From the NCBI GenBank assembly GCA_012270965.1, contig JAAXHJ010000034.1, forward strand, positions 1 to 54,057: DNA of 54,057 nucleotides, read 5' to 3'. Under the pieces are notes generated by a model. It was given only the letters and a program-made list of their open reading frames with translations, was not told the DNA's origin and ran no database searches. The position numbers and the translations under genes were made by a program. This document shows, one piece after another, positions 1-8,750 of the stretch (positions are counted from its first letter, which is position 1; the number at the start of each line of letters is the position of its first letter). This stretch comes from Candidatus Palauibacter poriticola (GTDB taxonomy: Bacteria; Gemmatimonadota; Gemmatimonadetes; Palauibacterales; Palauibacteraceae).

Positions 1-214
1 CGGGAAGTCTCATGAGGTTCACCGTCGCGAACAAAGACTAGGCGTAGCCGGCCACCTCCGTCCTTCCAAGCTCCGAGGCCGCCTCACCCATCGCGCCACC
101 CGCCCACCGTACGCCGACCCGTTGCGTCCCGGGAAACGTCCGGTCACGATGAAGTGTTAATCTGCCGGCCGGATCCCGAGTACGGCCGAAGCGACGACAG
201 CAAGGGGCGGACGG

Positions 215-2287
215 ATGACGAAAAACCACTGGAGTCGGCGACCCCGGCGATTCTCCTCCCTCTTTCTCCCGCTCCTGTTCGGAACCGCCGCGGGCGGCGC
301 GCTCGCCGCTCAGGGTCCCGGCGTGGAGGGCGCCGCGTGGACCTACCTCGGCGGCGACGCCTGGCACACCCGCTACACGCCGGCGACGCAGATCGATGCC
401 TCCAACTTCGAGAGCCTCGAGGTCGCGTGGCGCTGGGACGCTTCGAGCTTCGGGCCGAGCACGGCGCGGGCCACGCCGTCCTACGTGGACGGGAAGATGA
501 TTACGGTGACGGGCGAGAACCGGCATGTCATCGCCCTCGACCCCTCCACGGGAAGGCTCCTGTGGAGCTTCGCCGAACCCATGACCTGGCGGCACGAGTA
601 CTCGATGCGGAAGGCTTACGGCAAGGGCGTCGCCTACGCCGAGATCGATGGACGCGGCGTCGTCTACATCATCAGCCCCGGGTTCTTCCTCTACGCGCTC
701 GACGCCGACACGGGACAGCCGCTCGAGAACTGGGGCGAGGCGGTGCCGCTGCCGGGGTTCCCGTCGTCGGGGACGGTGGACCTGGTGGCGGACCTCATCG
801 AGGGCTGGGGGCCGTGGGAGAACCTGAACCGGGAGTACGATCCGGATCAGGGGATGCCGCTCGAGATCGGCTACATCACCGCCTCCTCCCCGCCGATCGT
901 CGTCAACGACGTGGTCGTGATCGGAAACTCCGCGCAGCAGGGGTACAACCAGACGCGGAAGGAGATGGTTCCGGGCGACATTCTGGGTTATGACGCGCGC
1001 ACCGGCGAGTTCAAGTGGAAGTTCCACATCATCCCGCGGCCGGGCGAGTTCGGGCACGAGACGTGGGAGAACGACGCCTGGCGGTGGACCGGAGATGTTT
1101 CGGCCTGGGCACCCCTCTCGGCGGACCCGGAACTCGGGCTCGTCTACGTCGCCACGAACGGTGCCACGATCGACTACTACGGCGGCTTCCACCCCGGCGA
1201 CAACCTGTTCAGCACGAGCATCGTCGCGCTCGACGCGGAGACGGGCGAACGGCGTTGGCACTACCAGTTCGTCCACCACGACATCTGGAACTACGACACG
1301 CCGACCGCGCCCATCCTCATGGACGTGGTCGTGGACGGCCGGCCAATCAAGGGCGTCTTCCAAGCCACGAAGCAGTCGTGGCTGTACGCGCTCGACCGCG
1401 AGACGGGCGAGCCGATCTGGCCCATCGAGGAACGTCCGGTTCCGGCCTCCAAGGTGCCGGGTGAGAAGCTCTCCCCGACGCAGCCGCACCCGACGTGGCC
1501 CCTGCCCTACGACCTGCAGGGCCGCACGGAGCGGGACCTCATCGACTACACGCCCGAACTGCGCGCGATGGCGCTCGAGTACGCGCGGGAGAACGACCTC
1601 TTCGTGCCGCTCTTCAACCCGCCCACGCACGTCGGGAACCCCGATGGCGAGGGGGCGGCGCTCATCTGCCCCGGCGGGGGCGGGGGCGCAAACATCACCG
1701 GGCCGCCCGTCGCCGACCCGGTGAACGGGATCGTCTTCGTCACTTCGACCAGCGGGTGCTCGCCGGTCATGGTGGCGCCGGGCATCGAATCCGAACTCGA
1801 CGGACCCGACCAGACGGGCGTGACCCACTCCGAGTTCTCGCGCGCGACGGGCGTCGTGACGGAGAACACCGCGGACCAGGCGACGGTCGAGGGGCTGAGG
1901 ATCTGGAAGGGGCCGGTGGGGAGGATTACGGCGATCGACGTGAACACGGGCGAACACCTGTGGATGACCCCGCACGGCGACGCGCCGGAGCGACAGCAGG
2001 CCATCATCCGCGACCACCCCATGCTGCAGGGCGTGGACGTGAACCCGAACCAGGGTCGCCGGGGTCATTCCGCCATGGTTGCAACCCCGACGCTCCTGCT
2101 TGCGTCTGGACAGACGAGTGACGGAACGCCGCACCTCTTCGCCATCGACAAGCGTTCGGGCGAGCGCGTGGGCCAGGTGGAGTTGCCCGGCAACACGCGC
2201 TACGGGATGTCGAGCTGGGTCCACGAGGGAAGACAGTATGTGATCATCCAGCTGACCGACGGACTTGCGGCGCTGGCCGTGCCCTGA
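215..2287 (+). CDS. Exported PQQ-dependent dehydrogenase (quinoprotein)
   Basis: A 690-residue protein with a cleavable signal peptide (basic start, hydrophobic stretch, cleavage near residues 30-33, ALAAQ). The mature part opens with the usual quinoprotein beginning (AWTYLGGDAWHTRYTP) and has repeated propeller blades of the type ALD-xx-TGE-xx-W (VIALDPSTGRLLW, IVALDAETGERRW, LYALDRETGEPIW, ITAIDVNTGEHLW). HHDIWNYD resembles the membrane glucose/quinate dehydrogenase class. It probably oxidises an alcohol or sugar in the periplasm with PQQ. No CxxCH heme motif is present, so electrons must go to a quinone or separate cytochrome. The substrate cannot be told. The ATG follows a GGGGCGG stretch. 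It stands alone, with a small lipoprotein gene 58 bases downstream. Confidence 0.88.
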   Translation: MTKNHWSRRPRRFSSLFLPLLFGTAAGGALAAQGPGVEGAAWTYLGGDAWHTRYTPATQIDASNFESLEVAWRWDASSFGPSTARATPSYVDGKMITVTGENRHVIALDPSTGRLLWSFAEPMTWRHEYSMRKAYGKGVAYAEIDGRGVVYIISPGFFLYALDADTGQPLENWGEAVPLPGFPSSGTVDLVADLIEGWGPWENLNREYDPDQGMPLEIGYITASSPPIVVNDVVVIGNSAQQGYNQTRKEMVPGDILGYDARTGEFKWKFHIIPRPGEFGHETWENDAWRWTGDVSAWAPLSADPELGLVYVATNGATIDYYGGFHPGDNLFSTSIVALDAETGERRWHYQFVHHDIWNYDTPTAPILMDVVVDGRPIKGVFQATKQSWLYALDRETGEPIWPIEERPVPASKVPGEKLSPTQPHPTWPLPYDLQGRTERDLIDYTPELRAMALEYARENDLFVPLFNPPTHVGNPDGEGAALICPGGGGGANITGPPVADPVNGIVFVTSTSGCSPVMVAPGIESELDGPDQTGVTHSEFSRATGVVTENTADQATVEGLRIWKGPVGRITAIDVNTGEHLWMTPHGDAPERQQAIIRDHPMLQGVDVNPNQGRRGHSAMVATPTLLLASGQTSDGTPHLFAIDKRSGERVGQVELPGNTRYGMSSWVHEGRQYVIIQLTDGLAALAVP

Positions 2288-2345
2288 CCGCCACTCGGGC
2301 CGGACGGGCTGAACCCTCTTAGAGAGAATCGAGGAAAGAAAGAAA

Positions 2346-3023
2346 ATGCTGCGTGAACATCTGAAATCCGGACGAACGGGCCTCTCCGTCGCCGTGGCGC
2401 TGTCCATACTCGTCGCTGCGGCATGCATCGAGAGCGGGGACCCGATGGAGCCCACTCCCGCGAACGAGGCGCCGGTCGCGGTGGGCGTCGTGCCGCCCGT
2501 GACCGTGGCGGCGGGCGACCATGTGAGCGTGGACGTGTCGGGCTTCTTCCAGGATCCGGACGGCGATCCGCTCGTGTACGGCGCGGGGACGTCGAACGCC
2601 CTCGTGGCCGGAGTCTCCGTCTCGGGCAGCGTGATGACCGTGGTCGGGGTCGGGACCGGCCAGGCGAACGGGGTGCTCTTCGCTCGCGATGAAGCCGGCG
2701 GCGAAGCCGTGCAGCCCTTCTTGGTCACGGTGCCGAACCAGCCGCCGGTCGCCACGCAATCCCTCCCGGCGCTGAGCCTCACCCCGGGGCAGGTGCGACA
2801 GTTCGACCTGAAGGAGTACTTCGCCGACCCCGAGGAGGACGACTTGGAATTCGGCGTGACGACGGGGAACACCCTCGTGGCCGTGGCGGCCGTTTCGTCC
2901 TCGACCGGCACGCTGACGGTCGTCGGCGTCGCGGCCGGAAGCACGACGCTCACCGTCACGGCGCGGGATTCGGACGGCGGCGAGGTCGAGCAGGAAACGC
3001 CGGTGGTCGTGACGAGCGGCTAG
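2346..3023 (+). CDS. Lipoprotein with two Ig-like/cadherin-like repeats
   Basis: A 225-residue protein with a lipoprotein signal: hydrophobic stretch ending LVAAAC, lipidated Cys near residue 28. The mature part has two similar beta-rich repeats (about residues 40-125 and 130-223). Each contains a FxDPxxDxL motif (FFQDPDGDPLVYG and YFADPEEDDLEFG) and ends in a TVVGVxxG strand, as in putative Ig or dystroglycan-cadherin-like domains of bacterial surface proteins. DPDGDP-type motifs often bind calcium. An A-rich GAGGAAAGAAAG ribosome site precedes the ATG. It is likely a surface lipoprotein of unknown role; the intact repeat structure is clear, the function is not. Confidence 0.75.
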   Translation: MLREHLKSGRTGLSVAVALSILVAAACIESGDPMEPTPANEAPVAVGVVPPVTVAAGDHVSVDVSGFFQDPDGDPLVYGAGTSNALVAGVSVSGSVMTVVGVGTGQANGVLFARDEAGGEAVQPFLVTVPNQPPVATQSLPALSLTPGQVRQFDLKEYFADPEEDDLEFGVTTGNTLVAVAAVSSSTGTLTVVGVAAGSTTLTVTARDSDGGEVEQETPVVVTSG

Positions 3024-3214
3024 CCGTGGCAGTCCGTGGGAACCCCCGCGTCAGCGCCGGGCGCGGGCGCGGTGCCGCCTTCGGGGTGGTTGCGGGCGGA
3101 TGGCCGGTGAGGATGTGACCCGTCCGGGAATTGCTTCGTGTTAGGAGTGGCACACCGACAACCCTGTTGGCGCGAGTGAACGAAGTTCCGCTCAGGCACC
3201 TTGAAGGAGGCAAT

Positions 3215-3961
3215 GTGAAGTACCGATTCAGACAGTCCTCGATGGCGGCCGTCCTCGCCGTCATCGGGGGAACATGGGCGGCCGAAGCCCTCGCGGCGCA
3301 GGACTTTCTCTTCGGGCGTCCTTCCGTCACGTTCGGCGCCCGAATCGGGTACACGATCCCCCGCGCCGACAGCGAGATCTTCGATTTCACGCGCGAGGAA
3401 TTGACGGTCGAGAAGGGGGATTTCAACGCGGTGGCGTTGGCCGCCGACCTCGGCATCCGGCTCTCCGGCCGCATCGATCTCGCGCTGGGTCTCGGGTACG
3501 AGAACAGCGAGATCGACTCCGAGTCCCGGGACTTCATCGGCACGGACGATCTGCCGATCCTGCAGACGACGGATTTTCGCCGCGTCCCGTTCACCGTCGG
3601 CCTGAAGGCATACCTCACGGAGCGGGGACGGCGGATCAGCGATCTCGCGTGGATTCCGGGCAAGTTCGCTCCCTTCGTCGGAGGCGGCGTCGGCTTCATG
3701 TGGTACGAATTCGAGCAGGAGGGCGAATTCGTCGACTACGAAACGCTGGATATCTTCTACGACTACTTCTCGTCCAGCGACGGATCCGCGCTCGCCTACG
3801 TGACGGCCGGATTCGACTACTCGCTCGGGCTGCGGTGGATTTTGACCGCCGAAGCGCGTTATTCTTGGGCCAGCGCGGATATGGGCCAGGCCTTCCTCGG
3901 GTTTGACAGGATCGACCTGAACGGCCTTCGCGCCGCGTTCGGCTTCTCGGTACGGCTGTAA
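3215..3961 (+). CDS. Outer-membrane beta-barrel protein
   Basis: A 248-residue protein. The GTG at 3215 is chosen because AAGGAGG lies four bases upstream and it gives a proper signal peptide (KYRF start, hydrophobic MAAVLAVIGGTWAAEALAAQ). The longer in-frame upstream stretch would add a non-hydrophobic leader. The mature protein alternates short aromatic/hydrophobic strands and polar turns (FGARIGYTIP, IDLALGLGYENSE, APFVGGGVGFMWYEF, LAYVTAGFDYSLGLRWILTAEARYSWA) and ends on an aromatic/hydrophobic strand (AAFGFSVRL), typical of small OmpA/OmpW-like barrels. No specific transport function can be assigned. Confidence 0.72.
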   Translation: MKYRFRQSSMAAVLAVIGGTWAAEALAAQDFLFGRPSVTFGARIGYTIPRADSEIFDFTREELTVEKGDFNAVALAADLGIRLSGRIDLALGLGYENSEIDSESRDFIGTDDLPILQTTDFRRVPFTVGLKAYLTERGRRISDLAWIPGKFAPFVGGGVGFMWYEFEQEGEFVDYETLDIFYDYFSSSDGSALAYVTAGFDYSLGLRWILTAEARYSWASADMGQAFLGFDRIDLNGLRAAFGFSVRL

Positions 3962-3981
3962 ACACATCGAGGTAGGGTCAC

Positions 3982-5190
3982 ATGATGGAACAGCGAACTG
4001 CTGGAATCGGCTCCGCCCTCTTCGTGGCGGCCGGCATGATGCTCGCGGCCGGGCCGCTGTCGACTGCGGCGGCGCAGGAGATGGACGACCGCTGGCTCGC
4101 CTGGATGGGTTGCTGGCAACCCGTTCGTACTTCGACGAGCGCGGACGCGCCCGAATCGATGCTCTGCTTCCGGCCGAGCGCGGAAGGGGCCGGTGTCGAG
4201 ATGATCGCGGTCGAAGACGGCGAGATCGCGGCGCGGGAAGTCGTGCGGGCGGATGGACGGCCCCACGAGGCGACGCTGGAGGGCTGTAGCGGATCGCGCC
4301 GCGCGGTCTTCGCCTCGCGTCCAGGCCGGGTGTTCATGGATGTGGATCAGGTCTGCGAGGGCGGGGTCGACCGATCGTCGAGCGGGATGTTCGCGATGAT
4401 CTCATCCGATTCTTGGATCGACGCGCGGGTCGTCGCGGTCGGCGACGAGAAGCTGACCTGGGTGACGCGATACCGGTTGGCCACGCAGAGCCAAGCCGAG
4501 GCCGTCGGCCTCGGTGAGATCGCGGCCGACCGGAGCCTTGCCGTGCGCTCGTTGCGACTCGCGGCGTCCGGACGGTATTCGGTCGACGACATCATCGAGG
4601 CGCAGGCTCACGTGGATCCCGATGCCGTGGAGGCTTGGATCGTCGAACACGAGACGCCTCTCGAGGTCGACGCCGACCGGCTCGTCCAGCTCGCCGATGC
4701 CGGCGTGTCGGAAGGGGTCATCGACATGATGATCGCACGGAGCTATCCGGAGCGCTTCGCGGTGTCCGCGGGCGGCGACGGCGGGGCACAGCCGTGGCGC
4801 GGCGTTGCCGGATACTACGACCCGATCTACGGTTACGGTTACCCCTACTACGGCCGCTTCGGCTGGTCCAGATACGGCTACTCGCCCTTCGGCTACGGGT
4901 ACGGCTACCCCGGTTACGGTTACGGCTACGGGTATGGGTACGGCTATGGCTACGGTCCGGTGATCATCCGCACCGACCGCCAGAACAGCGGCGGCCGGGT
5001 GATCAACGGGCGGGGCTACAGCAGCGGAAGCTCCAGAGTCGGAACCCGGTCCGCCGGGACGTCGAGGGGGGCCGCGTCGATCGGGTCGTCGAGGTCGAGT
5101 GGAACCTCGACGGTCGGTTCCTCGGGAGCCCGCTCGACGGGACGGAGCGCAACGGGGCGTACGGCGCGTCGGCGCGGTGGAGGCCTCTGA
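3982..5190 (+). CDS. Secreted GY-rich protein of unknown function
   Basis: A 402-residue protein with a signal peptide cleaved near AAAQE (residues 30-34). The N-terminal half (about 35-265) is an ordinary folded region beginning WLAWMGCWQPV, with a few conserved-looking Cys residues (MGCW, MLCF, EGCSG, DQVC) that could form disulfides. From about residue 280 to 330 it becomes a Gly-Tyr repeat, then a Ser/Gly/Arg/Thr-rich tail to the end (SGRSATGRTARRRGGGL). Such GY-rich and SR-rich tails are typical of adhesive or self-associating extracellular proteins; that is inference. I do not recognise the N-terminal family. It is followed by a strong hairpin terminator. Confidence 0.65.
   Translation: MMEQRTAGIGSALFVAAGMMLAAGPLSTAAAQEMDDRWLAWMGCWQPVRTSTSADAPESMLCFRPSAEGAGVEMIAVEDGEIAAREVVRADGRPHEATLEGCSGSRRAVFASRPGRVFMDVDQVCEGGVDRSSSGMFAMISSDSWIDARVVAVGDEKLTWVTRYRLATQSQAEAVGLGEIAADRSLAVRSLRLAASGRYSVDDIIEAQAHVDPDAVEAWIVEHETPLEVDADRLVQLADAGVSEGVIDMMIARSYPERFAVSAGGDGGAQPWRGVAGYYDPIYGYGYPYYGRFGWSRYGYSPFGYGYGYPGYGYGYGYGYGYGYGPVIIRTDRQNSGGRVINGRGYSSGSSRVGTRSAGTSRGAASIGSSRSSGTSTVGSSGARSTGRSATGRTARRRGGGL
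4828..4957 (+). repeat. In-gene tandem Gly-Tyr codon repeat
   Basis: Codons alternate between TAC/TAT and GGT/GGC/GGG, encoding YGYGYPYYG and later an unbroken run of Gly-Tyr pairs ending GPVII. Mixed synonymous codons suggest an old or selected repeat, not fresh slippage. Confidence 0.85.
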
Positions 5191-5223
5191 CTTTCGCGCG
5201 GGTCACGCCTGACTTGCTCCACG

Positions 5224-5248
5224 AAGGGCCCGGTCTTCCGGGCCCTTT
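5224..5248 (+). terminator. Hairpin terminator after the GY-rich gene
   Basis: Perfect 10-bp inverted repeat AAGGGCCCGG / CCGGGCCCTT around a TCTT loop, starting 33 bases after the stop codon. Only a short T run follows, as is common in GC-rich genomes. Confidence 0.7.
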
Positions 5249-5350
5249 CGCGTTTGACCAACCCCTTCGCGTTTCACGTCTCGCGCCCGGAGGTCCGGAG
5301 CCGCAGATTGGCGATGCGGCCGATTCCGATGCCGGCACCGAGGAGGAACG

Positions 5351-6439
5351 ATGAACGTGGATCACCCCGCCGCGCGCCCCTTCACCTATGTCGCGATCGG
5401 CGTCCTCGGGCTCGCTGCCGCCGCCGCAGTACTCATTCAGCCGGACGCGGCCCGCACGCAGACCACGTCCGGCGACTGGGAGCCCCCGCTCACCGCGCAC
5501 GGCCACCCAGATCTCCAAGGGAACTGGACCAACCAGACGCTGACGCCCTTCGAGCGCCCCGAAGGCCGGGGACCCGTGCTGAGCGCGGACGAAGTCGCCG
5601 CCATGGAAGGTGGACAGGCGCAAACCGTTGCCGAACGGACAGCTCCCGTAGATCCCGACCGGCCGCTGCCACCGGGGGGTGAGCACCGGGTCTGCATCGA
5701 TGGAGCCACGACCTGTTACGACGAGTTCTACCGCGAGCCCGGCGAACGCGTGGCGATCGTGAACGGCGAGCCGCGCAGCTCCCTCGTCACCGACCCGCCG
5801 GATGGGCGGATCCCGGATCTCACGCCGGAGGTTCGGCGGCGGTTGGAGGAGGCGGCCGAGTTCCGCCGCGGATTCGGCCAGTACGACCACCCCGAGCTTC
5901 GCCCGCTCGCGGAACGGTGCATCGTGTCGTTCGGATCGAGCGCCGGACCGCCGATGCTCCCAAATTACTGGTACAACAACAGCTATACGATCGCGCAGAA
6001 CGAGGACTTCGTCGTGATCATGGCCGAGATGGTGCACGACGCGCGGATCATCCCCATCCGTGACCCGCGCGAGCAACTCGAGAGCCGGCCCGAACCGGAC
6101 CACGTGACCCCGTGGTTCGGCAGCTCGTGGGGGCATTGGGAGGACCGCACCCTCGTGGTCGAGACGACGAATCTGAACCCCGAACACGCGTTCCGAGGGG
6201 TGCCGCCATCGAAGGACCGCAGGGTGATCGAGCGCTTCACGCGCGTGGACGAGGAGACGATCCTCTACGAGTTCACGATCGACGATCCCGCAGTGTACAC
6301 GAGCCCCTGGGGCGGGCAGGTCCCCTTCAAGCGCTTCGACCATCTGCTCTACGAATACGCGTGCCACGAGGGCAACTACGCCATGTTCAACGTGCTGAGC
6401 GGCGCGCGCTATCAGGAGCGGATGGGGGGGAATCCGTAG
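5351..6439 (+). CDS. Exported uncharacterised protein
   Basis: A 362-residue protein with an N-terminal hydrophobic segment (about residues 12-32, FTYVAIGVLGLAAAAAVLIQ) that could be a signal peptide or anchor. The rest includes HPDLQGNWTNQTLTPFERP near the start, YWYNNSYTIAQNEDFVVI and PWFGSSWGHWEDRTLVVET in the middle, and a Trp/Tyr-rich C-terminal part. I recognise this as a kind of exported protein common in environmental Acidobacteria and Gemmatimonadota, usually annotated hypothetical. No catalytic motif is evident. Start ATG at 5351 follows GAGGAACG. Its stop is close to the next gene, possibly one transcript. Confidence 0.6.
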   Translation: MNVDHPAARPFTYVAIGVLGLAAAAAVLIQPDAARTQTTSGDWEPPLTAHGHPDLQGNWTNQTLTPFERPEGRGPVLSADEVAAMEGGQAQTVAERTAPVDPDRPLPPGGEHRVCIDGATTCYDEFYREPGERVAIVNGEPRSSLVTDPPDGRIPDLTPEVRRRLEEAAEFRRGFGQYDHPELRPLAERCIVSFGSSAGPPMLPNYWYNNSYTIAQNEDFVVIMAEMVHDARIIPIRDPREQLESRPEPDHVTPWFGSSWGHWEDRTLVVETTNLNPEHAFRGVPPSKDRRVIERFTRVDEETILYEFTIDDPAVYTSPWGGQVPFKRFDHLLYEYACHEGNYAMFNVLSGARYQERMGGNP

Positions 6440-6609
6440 CTCATTCGCCGCGTCGCCTGTGGTCGCTGTTCGCCGCGCTGGCGCTCGCGGGCTGCGCCGC
6501 CGATCGTCCGCCGGAGAGCGCGGCCGAAGCGGAGCGCGCCCCGGCCGGGGTGCTCGGCCTGCGTCCGGGCCCCTCGCCCGATCGATCCTCTCCCAACTGG
6601 AGGGCGCCC

Positions 6610-7590
6610 GTGAAAGTCGTCGTCGCCGATCTGTGGCCCGGCCGCACGGCCGAACTCGCGGAGGTCGCCCCGGGCGTGGACCTCGTCGTCGTCGGAGACG
6701 GGCAGGCCGCGGCGGCCGAAGCGCACGACGCCGACGCGGTCCTCGGCGTGCTGAACGCGGACATCCTCGCCGCCGGCGACCGGCTCCGCTGGGTGCAACT
6801 CGCCTCGGCGGGCGTCGAGCGCTACCTCGCGTTGCCCGGACTCTCCGACGCCGAGGACCTCGTCATCACGAACGCCCAGCGGATCTTCGCCCCCGGCGGC
6901 GCGGAGCACGCGCTCGGCATGGCGCTCATGCTGGCGCGACGGCTCCACACGGCGCTCGACCTGCAGCGGGAGCGGCGCTGGGACATCCGGCCGCTGACCG
7001 GGCCCTCCCCCTACCGGGGAGAGGGAAGCGAACTGGTCGAACTCCGCGGTCGAACGATGCTCGTCATCGGACTCGGCGGGATCGGGACGGAAACCGCCCG
7101 GATTGCGCACGGGATCGGCATGAGGGTTCTCGCGACGCGGAACAGCAGCCGGGCGGGGCCCGAATTCGTGGAGCGCGTCGGGCTGGCGTCGGAGCTGCTG
7201 GATCTGGTTCCCGAGGCCGACGTCATCGTGAACGCCCTACCCCTCACGCCGGAAACGGAAGGCCTCATCGATGAGACCTTCTTCCAAGCGACGCGGCCGA
7301 CCGCGCTCTACATCACGCTGGGACGCGGACGCACGACGAACACGGCGGCGCTCGTCCAAGCGCTGAGGGAGGGCCGGGTCGCGGGCGCGGGCCTGGACGT
7401 GGTGGACCCCGAGCCGCTCCCGCCGGACCACGTCCTCTGGTCGATGCCGAATGTGATCATCACGCCGCACCTCGGCGGCGACTCCGATGGACACATGGAG
7501 CGGATGTGGATCCTCTTCCGCGAGAACCTACGCCGCTTCGCGGCGGGCGAGCGGCTCTTGGCCGTCGTCGACCGGGAGCGCGGCTACTAG
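6610..7590 (+). CDS. D-2-hydroxyacid dehydrogenase (NAD(P)-dependent)
   Basis: From the GTG at 6610 the protein is 326 residues, the usual family length, and GGAGGG lies five bases upstream. It has the NAD-binding Rossmann motif (VIGLGGIGTETA), the D-isomer-specific dehydrogenase signatures (LPLTPETEGLID, LGRGRTTNTAALVQAL, GAGLDVVDPEPLP) and the catalytic His in ITPHLGG. The catalytic Arg is probably in LGRGR and the Glu in DPEPLP. It reduces a 2-keto acid or oxidises a 2-hydroxy acid; the substrate is unknown. The open frame continues upstream and encodes a lipoprotein-like leader (LALAGCAAD) just after the preceding stop, so a longer exported form starting at GTG 6361 is possible but would overlap the preceding gene by 79 bases. 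Confidence 0.85.
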   Translation: MKVVVADLWPGRTAELAEVAPGVDLVVVGDGQAAAAEAHDADAVLGVLNADILAAGDRLRWVQLASAGVERYLALPGLSDAEDLVITNAQRIFAPGGAEHALGMALMLARRLHTALDLQRERRWDIRPLTGPSPYRGEGSELVELRGRTMLVIGLGGIGTETARIAHGIGMRVLATRNSSRAGPEFVERVGLASELLDLVPEADVIVNALPLTPETEGLIDETFFQATRPTALYITLGRGRTTNTAALVQALREGRVAGAGLDVVDPEPLPPDHVLWSMPNVIITPHLGGDSDGHMERMWILFRENLRRFAAGERLLAVVDRERGY

Positions 7591-7635
7591 GCAGCCCGTG
7601 GTGGGAGGGCCCGCAGCGTTCGAGCGGCGCTGACG

Positions 7636-7651
7636 CCGGGTTTTGCCCCGG
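7636..7651. terminator. Possible bidirectional terminator between convergent genes
   Basis: Short hairpin CCGGG-TTTTGC-CCCGG between the plus-strand dehydrogenase and the minus-strand DUF4198 gene. The stem is only five base pairs, so the call is weak. Confidence 0.3.
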
Positions 7652-7698
7652 ACTGCAAGCAGCCCGCGGCGGCTGGCACCGGCGCCGGGCCCCCCTCG

Positions 7699-8562
7699 TT
7701 ACCGGACTTGGAACGTGAGCGTCGCCCAGTTCGACTCGTAATCGATGTCCGCCTCCGACGGCGTCTCCACCATGTGGATCGTCCTGATGTACCACCGTCC
7801 CCCGACGAGGAGCGGGATCGTCGCGACGCCGTCCCCGTTCGTGCGGGCCTCCACGGCCTCGACGTGCCCCCCCGCGTCGTCGTGCCCGTGGTTGAACTCA
7901 TGGTTCGCATAGAGAAGCTGGTTCTCCACCGGCTCGCCCGCGCGTAGGAATCGCACCTCGAGTTCGTCGCCGATGCCGAGATCGTACGGATTCTGTAGCG
8001 GGATCAACTCCACCGGATAGCCGAGTTCCGTCGTCCACTCGCCGCTTCGGTCGTCGCCCACCTGGATGATCGCCTTAACGTGCTTGCTGTAGCGCTCGGC
8101 CGCGTCGTCGTTCGTCTCTCCGGCCGCTTCGCGCTGCGCGATCTCGTCGACCAGACCCTCGTGAACCAGGTATTCGTTGAACTCCGCCCCCGTAAGCGGG
8201 ATCACGCGCGCCGCCGTCGACACGCCGATCGTGTACGTCCCGGGCGAGCCCGTCTCGAAGGTCAGCAGCGCCGTGTCGACGCTGTCCGCGTGCCAGTGGA
8301 ACATCGCCGTGTCGCGCCACGCCTCGGTCGGCGGGTGCACGACCCCGTCCGGCCCCACGATACTGACGTCGAGCATGCGGTCGCGGGTGATGTGGTTCTC
8401 ACTCTCGTCGAAGTCACCGTTGAAGAGCGCGACGACATTCGTCGAATTCGGCTCCAGGAAGAAACTCTCGAGCTTCAGATACATCGTGTGCGCCCGCGCC
8501 GTCGCGACGATGGCGACGGCGAGCACGGCGGTCGTCAACAGGACGCGGCGTCCGTTCTTCAT
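7699..8562 (-). CDS. DUF4198 periplasmic protein (possible Ni/Co-related)
   Basis: A 287-residue protein with a signal peptide (VLLTTAVLAVAIVATARAH). The mature N-terminus AHTMYLKLESFFLEPN and the later GAGEPV-like strands (FLRAGEPVENQLLYANHEF) match DUF4198, a family annotated in relation to nickel/cobalt uptake regions and found as periplasmic beta-sandwich proteins. His residues are plentiful (HEFNHGHDDAGGH), compatible with metal binding. No transporter partners are adjacent. A link to cobalt supply for the nitrile hydratase 4 kb away is possible but speculative. It is convergent with the hydroxyacid dehydrogenase gene. Confidence 0.75.
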   Translation of the reverse strand: MKNGRRVLLTTAVLAVAIVATARAHTMYLKLESFFLEPNSTNVVALFNGDFDESENHITRDRMLDVSIVGPDGVVHPPTEAWRDTAMFHWHADSVDTALLTFETGSPGTYTIGVSTAARVIPLTGAEFNEYLVHEGLVDEIAQREAAGETNDDAAERYSKHVKAIIQVGDDRSGEWTTELGYPVELIPLQNPYDLGIGDELEVRFLRAGEPVENQLLYANHEFNHGHDDAGGHVEAVEARTNGDGVATIPLLVGGRWYIRTIHMVETPSEADIDYESNWATLTFQVR

Positions 8563-8750
8563 CGGGGATCCTCCGGGGTTTCCAGCTCCTCAAGTTCGGT
8601 AGCACATCGCCGAGGAACATGCGCCGATTCAGGCGAGTTCGGCCATAGTCGGGGACGAGCCGAACGTTGTCGCCGTGGCGGGAAAGGCCGATCATGGGCT
8701 TCGTTGCCGGTAGCGGTGATCCGGCGACCACCTCGAAACGGGGAGTAGGG

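Noticed and set aside
3..41. Possible last codons of an upstream plus-strand gene (ending ...FTVANKD and a stop)
   Set aside because: Only a dozen codons are visible, so neither the frame nor a family can be supported.
38..2959. A 973-codon open frame on the minus strand opposite the PQQ dehydrogenase and Ig-like lipoprotein genes
   Set aside because: It is antisense to two clearly coded genes, is rich in Arg/Pro/Gly/Val, and shows no family. Such frames are expected in GC-rich DNA.
3078..3094. A 17-base stretch shared with 29382-29398 (CCTTCGGGGTGGTTGCG)
   Set aside because: Both copies lie near gene ends but have no further shared flanks, symmetry or function; chance or a minor remnant cannot be separated.
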